Source: Bacteroidales bacterium UBA5235 (GTDB lineage: Bacteria > Bacteroidota > Bacteroidia > Bacteroidales > VadinHA17). Taken from it: a stretch of DNA of 13,866 nt. Each line of letters begins with the position of its first letter. Position 1 is the stretch's first letter. The DNA lies in assembly GCA_002409145.1 (NCBI GenBank), contig DHUL01000085.1, positions 1 through 13,866 of the forward strand, given 5' to 3'. Below the pieces are notes generated by a model. That model saw only the letters and a list, made by a program, of their open reading frames with translations, had not been told where the DNA came from and ran no database searches. Below are positions 7,723-11,592 of the stretch, piece after piece. The translations under genes were made by a program, and so were the position numbers.

Positions 7723-7805
7723 TACATAATGCAAGTTATACGCAGCCTATTTCTCAGCGGTTCTTTGATGTGTGTGTTTCGGCTGCCTATAACTGGCATT
7801 ATGTA
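7723..7805. repeat. Hairpin B of the array, attC-like
   Basis: Two 25-base arms, 7723-7747 and 7781-7805, are complementary at 23 positions and enclose a 33-base loop. The left arm begins TACATAATGC and the right arm ends GCATTATGTA. The right arm contains GCCTATAA, three bases, then GCATTATGT, a pattern repeated in hairpin E. A long imperfect stem with isolated mismatches is reminiscent of integron attC sites, but I cannot identify a canonical GTTRRRY core, so the label is only descriptive. Confidence 0.8.
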
Positions 7806-7854
7806 CTTCGGGCTTCGCCAAATAGCCGCGCTCCCTACGCACCTTGACACGGGT

Positions 7855-8031
7855 ACCAAAACCGCAAAAAAACAAAGCAAAGGTATGCAAGCTCCGCACT
7901 GGCCGGCCCGCTGTAAAAAAGCAAGGCCAAGACAAGCGCCGATAATGTCTAATTGATTTTAAAGGTATCGGCGGCCTTGCTTTTTTCCCACGCTTGCATG
8001 TCGCGAGAGCTTTCTTTTTTACCGGTTTTTT
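7855..8031. repeat. Hairpin C of the array (about 177 bases)
   Basis: A nested imperfect inverted repeat. From outside to inside: an A-rich arm at 7866-7878 with GCTTTCTTTTTT (8009-8020); ATGCAAGC (7885-7892) with GCTTGCAT (7992-7999); AAAAAAGCAAGGCC (7915-7928) with GGCCTTGCTTTTTT (7973-7986), a perfect 14-base match; and GCCGATA (7938-7944) with TATCGGC (7966-7972). The left arm carries extra bases (about 7895-7914 and 7929-7937) that would bulge out. Confidence 0.85.
7915..7986. terminator. Possible bidirectional terminator within hairpin C
   Basis: The perfect 14-base arms of the inner stem end in runs of A on the left and T on the right. A transcript in either direction would therefore form a GC-containing stem followed by U residues. 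The loop is long (44 bases, itself partly paired), which is atypical for an intrinsic terminator, so this may instead simply be part of the hairpin array. Confidence 0.35.
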
Positions 8032-8069
8032 CTTTGTGGAAATGGTTCTGATAAAACTTTACACTATGG

Positions 8070-8250
8070 CTTAACTTTGGCTTAGATACAGACCTCAAGC
8101 GAGCGGGAGGGGGTGTGTCAAGGTTTCCGGCAAAAAGTTTTTTACCTCTAAATTTCAGTTGAAAGAAAAAAGTTTTTGCCAGGAACCCGAAGGGCCCCGA
8201 CCTTGATTGAGCGCGGGCGGAAGCTACCTTTACTAAGCCAAAGTTTTAAG
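8070..8250. repeat. Hairpin D of the array, with a TTTCAGTTGAAA half-site at its centre
   Basis: Outer arms CTTAACTTTGGCTTAG (8070-8085) and CTAAGCCAAAGTTTTAAG (8233-8250) match except for two extra bases. Midway, TCAAGGT (8118-8124) faces ACCTTGA (8200-8206). The inner arms GGCAAAAAGTTTTTT (8129-8143) and AAAAAAGTTTTTGCC (8166-8180) differ at one position. The centre contains TTTCAGTTGAAA (8153-8164) followed by GAAAAAAG, the third copy of the dispersed palindrome. Confidence 0.85.
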
Positions 8251-8286
8251 ACTGTGTTTCGGGTCAGTGGTGCGGTGGCCGAGCGG

Positions 8287-8386
8287 CTATTTAACATAGT
8301 GACACATTATAGGCCTGCACCAAAAAGCTTCTTACTGGCTGGGAGTTCCATTGCAGCGCCTATAATGCCGCATTATGTTAATATAG
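8287..8386. repeat. Hairpin E of the array, related to hairpin B
   Basis: The arms 8287-8319 and 8352-8386 are complementary over about 33 bases, with four mismatches and two single-base bulges, around a 32-base loop. The right arm contains GCCTATAA, four bases, then GCATTATGT, nearly the same as hairpin B at 7785-7803. B and E are thus two diverged copies of one element type, 560 bases apart. Confidence 0.8.
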
Positions 8387-8396
8387 CTTGGGAGGA

Positions 8397-8509
8397 TTAT
8401 TTTTTGGCCCATGCTTTTTGTTTGCAGTGTCAGCGCGGCTCTTTGACCCGACGAAGGAGTGGGCAATGTGCCGCATGTGGGAGGGGACAAAAAGCATGAC
8501 AAAAAATAA
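8397..8509. repeat. Hairpin F of the array
   Basis: TTATTTTTTG followed by CATGCTTTTTGT (8397-8421) faces ACAAAAAGCATG followed by CAAAAAATAA (8487-8509). The arms are complementary over about 22 bases with a two-base insertion on the left. The GC-rich loop of about 65 bases has no clear further structure. It lies just downstream of the ORF6N gene stop. Confidence 0.8.
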
Positions 8510-8535
8510 GCCGGCAGGGCACGGCAGCGGGGGGA

Positions 8536-9084
8536 TCAGTCTTCATTTTTACCAGGAGTCTTAAAGCCGATCGCTTTCCTGGGTTTCGGGTTCTCATGTT
8601 TCTCGATCAGCTCGTCAAGATAACTGAAGACAAGCTCTATATTTTTATCCTGATTCATAAGTGTCTTTTTAATCTCTTCTATCTCAAGTCTTATACTTAA
8701 GTTATCCATCAGGATCTCACGGACCTTAGTAAATACACGCATGATCTGGATGTTCACCTTTATGGCTCTCTCACTGTTAAGAACACCTGATAACATTGCA
8801 ACTCCCTGCTCGGTAAACGCATATGGTGGCGTTCGACGACCACCCCAACTTGATCTTCCAATTTGGAATAGCAAGATATCGAACTCCTCCTTTTTAAGCT
8901 GGAACATAAAGTCCTCAGGGAATCGGGCATTGTTACGGCTTACGGCCTTATTAAGGTTACCGGTGGTGACCCCGTAAAGTTCTGCCAGATCTTCATCCAG
9001 CATCACTTTCTTGTCTCTTATCAAATAAATCTTCCCCGTTATTATTTCGTCCGGTATCACCAGTTGATCAATTCCTTTTGCCAT
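8536..9084 (-). CDS. ORF6N-domain DNA-binding protein
   Basis: The 182-residue protein carries an N-terminal ORF6N domain (about residues 17-110) with typical motifs: GKIYLIRDKKVMLDEDLAEL, YGVTTGNLNKAVSRN, RFPEDFMFQL and YAFTEQGVAMLSGVL. ORF6N is related to KilA-N/Bro-type domains found in phages and mobile elements and is thought to bind DNA. The C-terminal part (about 118-165) is charged and heptad-like, suggesting a coiled coil, followed by a basic tail. It lies downstream of the second recombinase on the same strand with a 97-base gap, so it is probably transcribed from its own promoter. Two palindromes in that gap are candidate operators. Regulation of the element is likely, but its targets are unknown. 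The ATG at 9084 fits the domain start. Confidence 0.85.
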   Translation of the reverse strand: MAKGIDQLVIPDEIITGKIYLIRDKKVMLDEDLAELYGVTTGNLNKAVSRNNARFPEDFMFQLKKEEFDILLFQIGRSSWGGRRTPPYAFTEQGVAMLSGVLNSERAIKVNIQIMRVFTKVREILMDNLSIRLEIEEIKKTLMNQDKNIELVFSYLDELIEKHENPKPRKAIGFKTPGKNED

Positions 9085-9122
9085 TTGGTTTGTGTTTGAC
9101 TTTTGTAAATTTAACTGTTAAT

Positions 9123-9176
9123 CTTGAGGTCACAATTTGTGATATCAAGTTTTTGAGGACGCAATTTGCGACCTCC
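9123..9176 (-). promoter_or_regulatory. Two palindromic operator-like sites upstream of the ORF6N gene
   Basis: Two related palindromes are centred at 9136 and 9165, 29 bases apart. Their cores are GTCACAATTTGTGA and GACGCAATTTGCGA, each flanked by TTGAG on the left and TCAA- or TCCA-type sequence on the right. They share the pattern TTGAGG, one base, C, one base, CAATTTG. Their place upstream of a DNA-binding protein gene suggests a regulator site, possibly autoregulation; the bound protein is not known. A near match to TAnnTTTG (TAAATTTA) lies between them and the start codon. Confidence 0.6.
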
Positions 9177-9181
9177 ATTTT

Positions 9182-10069
9182 TCACCTAAGCGGATGGAAC
9201 AGCTCCAGCTGCTTTGTCAGATCCGTCAGATCCTGACCCCGGTAACTTTCAGTGCTTCGGATGCTCTTATGCCCGGCCATGTACTGAACCTGACGTATAT
9301 TATTTGTCTTGAGCCAGTTCATAAGAACGCTTGCCCGGATCTGGCGGCTGTCTTTTATTTCCGGATGGATTCTCTTTACAGCTTCCACTATCTTACAGAC
9401 CAGGTCGCTGGACTTCTTCGATTGGAACAGGCAAGTTGATTGCAACTCCCGTTTTTCCAGGAGGGCAGGACGGGTTTCTTCAAGGTAGGTTTTAAATGGC
9501 AATATCTGGTTTGCCTGTAATTTCAGTGTCCTTGAGTTGCTGTCCCTGCCTGAGGGGATGTATATTTTACCTTCGCTTAAATTCACATGTCCGGTTTCAA
9601 GCCTGGCGATCTCTCCGCTGTTCAGTCCCTGGTAGATTAAAAGGCCAAGAATAACGGTGTTTCTGTGGTGAAGTAGGCTTGTAGTTGCTGTTCCATGGGT
9701 CCACTCAGGAAGATTACAAAAATCCTGATAGATCTTATCAAGCTGCGCCGGGGATAGTATTTCCGGGAGAACATTCTTTCCGCTTTGCCTTAACCTGATT
9801 CGTTTAATTATGTTTTGCCCAGTGATACCGGATTCCAGAAGGTAATCAGAGTAGATCCGGATCGAGTTGATTTCTCTTATGATGCTCTGACTGCTGATTC
9901 CTCTTTCTCTTTCGCTATCGATAAATTTCAGGGCTTGATTATAAGTGATATCTCCCGGATTTATGTTCTCCCTTATGCACCAGCTTTTAAAACAGTTCAC
10001 ATGGCTGTCCTGCACCCGGATGCTCTTTTCAGAGTAGCCTCTTTTCTGCCGGTATTCTTTAAAGCTCAT
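9182..10069 (-). CDS. Tyrosine recombinase/integrase, second of a pair, with altered catalytic residues
   Basis: From the ATG at 10069 the product is 295 residues. It has an N-terminal SAM-like core-binding domain (about 1-85) and a C-terminal phage-integrase-type catalytic domain. The expected GLR-x-x-E at motif I reads GLNSGE, so the first catalytic Arg is Asn (150). Motif II, normally HxLRH, is RQIRA: Arg 245 replaces the first His, the key Arg 248 is kept, and Ala replaces the second His. The GH of motif III (His 267) and the Tyr nucleophile (SYRGQ, Tyr 276) are present. The ATG overlaps the end of the first recombinase by 11 bases, indicating coupled translation. An upstream in-frame start at 10111 would only add residues antiparallel to no known domain. 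The protein may act as a partner with reduced activity in a heteromeric recombinase. Confidence 0.85.
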   Translation of the reverse strand: MSFKEYRQKRGYSEKSIRVQDSHVNCFKSWCIRENINPGDITYNQALKFIDSERERGISSQSIIREINSIRIYSDYLLESGITGQNIIKRIRLRQSGKNVLPEILSPAQLDKIYQDFCNLPEWTHGTATTSLLHHRNTVILGLLIYQGLNSGEIARLETGHVNLSEGKIYIPSGRDSNSRTLKLQANQILPFKTYLEETRPALLEKRELQSTCLFQSKKSSDLVCKIVEAVKRIHPEIKDSRQIRASVLMNWLKTNNIRQVQYMAGHKSIRSTESYRGQDLTDLTKQLELFHPLR

Positions 10070-11012
10070 TGGCCAGGTGAGTATAAATCTGTGTGCTTTC
10101 CATACTGGCATGGCCCAGGAACTTTTGGATCATTTCTATTTCCATCCCTGATTGCAGAAGGTGTGTTGCTATCGAGTGCCGAAGCGTGTGAAGGGTTGGT
10201 CTCTTCCCCTGCAGTCTGGGGCTATCGCTGTTTTTTACAAGCCGATCGAGCCTTGCCGATAATGCCTGGTCGCTGCAACCCGATCCGAACTGGTTGATAA
10301 AAAAAGCATCATCGCTGGTCCCGCTCCTGGTAAGTAAATAATCCCGGCCATAAGTCAGGTATTCTGTTATATGCTGCATGTTACCATCGGTCACCGGGAC
10401 ATACCTTTCTTTGCATCCTTTGCCTTTACGGACAAAGATTAATTTCCTCTCTGTTAATATATCGCTTACAATCAGGTTAGTTCCTTCGCTCTTTCTTAGG
10501 CCACAACCGTAATAAACTCCGAGCATTGCCCGGTCACGCTGCTGTATAGCTTTTTGATACTCTTTAGTTTCTGCCCTGGCAAACCATTTTTGCATGCACG
10601 TGGCCTCATAAAGTGAACTGATTTCCTGAAGTGTCAGGACTACCCTTGGTTTATATTGTTCTTCCATGTACTGAAGACTATCCGGGATCTGAGTTACATT
10701 TCCGGATTGACGTAAGTATTCAAAGAACTTGTTTACAGAGCTTATCCCGACATTTATACTGGCATTCATCAGTCCGCCTCCGGAGAGCTTATTCTCCCGC
10801 CTTTCAAGATACCTCACGAAGCGTTCTGTTTTATCTCCTGTAGCCTGATCCATGGAGCCGATCCCACATCTTTCCAGATATAATAAAAACTCCCTGATGC
10901 TCCGCTTTCTCGTGGTAACAGTTGATTCGCTGTAATCAAGCGTTTTAAGCCAGTGTATAAAACTGATTTCTAACATCTTAAATTGTTGACTGTGAAGATC
11001 TTCAGGATTCAT
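10059..11012 (-). CDS. Tyrosine recombinase/integrase (XerC/XerD-like), first of a pair
   Basis: The 317-residue protein has an N-terminal core-binding domain (about residues 12-103) and a catalytic domain with every expected residue. These are Arg 173 in YGCGLRKSEG, a Lys in the VRKGKGCKER hairpin, His 275 and Arg 278 in LHTLRHSIATHLL, His 301 in FLGHASMESTQIY, and the nucleophile Tyr 310. Such enzymes cut and rejoin DNA through a 3'-phosphotyrosine at short inverted sites. The final YTHLANEL overlaps the start of the second recombinase. The ATG at 11012 is preceded within 10 bases by a TTTCAGTTGAAA palindrome (11022-11033), a candidate binding or regulatory site. It may integrate and excise the surrounding element; its att sites are unknown. 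Confidence 0.92.
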   Translation of the reverse strand: MNPEDLHSQQFKMLEISFIHWLKTLDYSESTVTTRKRSIREFLLYLERCGIGSMDQATGDKTERFVRYLERRENKLSGGGLMNASINVGISSVNKFFEYLRQSGNVTQIPDSLQYMEEQYKPRVVLTLQEISSLYEATCMQKWFARAETKEYQKAIQQRDRAMLGVYYGCGLRKSEGTNLIVSDILTERKLIFVRKGKGCKERYVPVTDGNMQHITEYLTYGRDYLLTRSGTSDDAFFINQFGSGCSDQALSARLDRLVKNSDSPRLQGKRPTLHTLRHSIATHLLQSGMEIEMIQKFLGHASMESTQIYTHLANEL

Positions 11013-11021
11013 TTAAAATGA

Positions 11022-11043
11022 TTTCAGTTGAAAACAAAAAAAG
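11022..11043. repeat. TTTCARTTGAAA half-site, copy upstream of the recombinases
   Basis: TTTCAGTTGAAA (11022-11033) followed by AC and seven A then G. The same layout, palindrome then A-run then G, is seen at 8153-8172. It lies 9 bases upstream of the first recombinase ATG, where a bound protein would cover the leader or promoter. Confidence 0.65.
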
Positions 11044-11062
11044 TGTCGCTGCTTGTCCCTCC

Positions 11063-11170
11063 TGTGAAGGTTGTGAAGGTGGGTCTAAAAACGTCTGTAT
11101 CTTTTACCTGATCGAGGTTTCTGCCTTCACAACAGGGTTTGTGAAGGTCGTGTGAAGGTCATGTGAAGGT
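11063..11170. repeat. Iteron-like TGTGAAGGT repeat cluster
   Basis: Five direct copies of TGTGAAGGT start at 11063, 11072, 11140, 11151 and 11162. One inverted copy with a mismatch is at 11123-11131. The last three direct copies are 11 bases apart, about one helical turn. The first two lie in the gap between genes. The others overlap the 3' end of the preceding coding region, where an 11-base period cannot reflect a protein repeat. Such phased direct repeats next to a primase gene resemble iterons or operator arrays; the protein that binds is unknown. Confidence 0.7.
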
Positions 11171-11592
11171 TCTTTTTCTTTTTTAAGATTCTCCAGGATG
11201 GTTCCCATAATATTGATGCCGGATCTTAATTGCTCGTAATCATCCCAGATCATGATCTCGTACTCGTTACCCGGCTTGTTGCTGCGGCTCACGCAACGCA
11301 AGAGCCCTCTTGCTTCAAGCTCGTTTAGACGTCTTTGTAGCTCCATAGGGTGCATGCGGTAATGACGTCGGATCTCCTTGGCATAAAAGGTTTTCACTTT
11401 CCACTCTATTATAAGTTCTTTCAGGCTTTCAAAAAAGTTCCGGGTTTTTCCGCCAAGCTCATCTGACTTTCTAAGAAGCGCATCCCGGCACAGGTAGTTT
11501 GCCCACTCAACATCTTCCAGGGTGGAGAGTAAAAAAGTATTGCCTTCATGATCGGTAGTTCTTTCTCTCTGCTTCTGGTTCCAGAGGGTCAC
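11104..11592 (-). CDS. Small winged-helix-like protein coupled to the primase gene
   Basis: The 162-residue product starts with a GTG (11590-11592) that overlaps the TGA of the primase/helicase gene as GTGA, so translation is probably coupled. Residues about 75-120 (KEIRRHYRMHPMELQRRLNE, then LEARGLLRCV and NEYEIMIWDDY) have the helix-turn-helix and wing pattern of a winged-helix domain, which suggests DNA binding. I do not recognise a named family. Because it follows the primase with no gap, it could be a split-off C-terminal domain of a longer replication protein or a replication accessory factor. The TGTGAAGGT repeats at and beyond its 3' end could be a binding target for it, but this is speculation. 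Confidence 0.75.
   Translation of the reverse strand: MTLWNQKQRERTTDHEGNTFLLSTLEDVEWANYLCRDALLRKSDELGGKTRNFFESLKELIIEWKVKTFYAKEIRRHYRMHPMELQRRLNELEARGLLRCVSRSNKPGNEYEIMIWDDYEQLRSGINIMGTILENLKKEKEPSHDLHTTFTNPVVKAETSIR

Noticed and set aside
8266..8290. A tRNA-Ser-like start (GGTGGCCGAGCGG)
   Set aside because: It resembles a tRNA acceptor and D-arm, but no anticodon arm or GTTCGAATC-type T-loop follows and the sequence continues into hairpin E.
7353..8499. Open frames of about 60-164 codons on both strands across the hairpin region
   Set aside because: They cross inverted repeats, have no recognisable domains, start sites or codon pattern, and overlap one another. The frames look like by-products of the palindromes and A/T runs.
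7723..8509. CRISPR array
   Set aside because: There are no regularly spaced identical direct repeats and no cas genes; the repeats are inverted and each pair differs.
7593..8509. Retron or diversity-generating retroelement noncoding region
   Set aside because: No reverse transcriptase gene is present in the window, and no template/variable repeat pair was seen.
9182..11012. A RIT element (three tandem recombinases)
   Set aside because: Only two tyrosine recombinases are present; the genes on either side are an ORF6N protein and a winged-helix-like protein.
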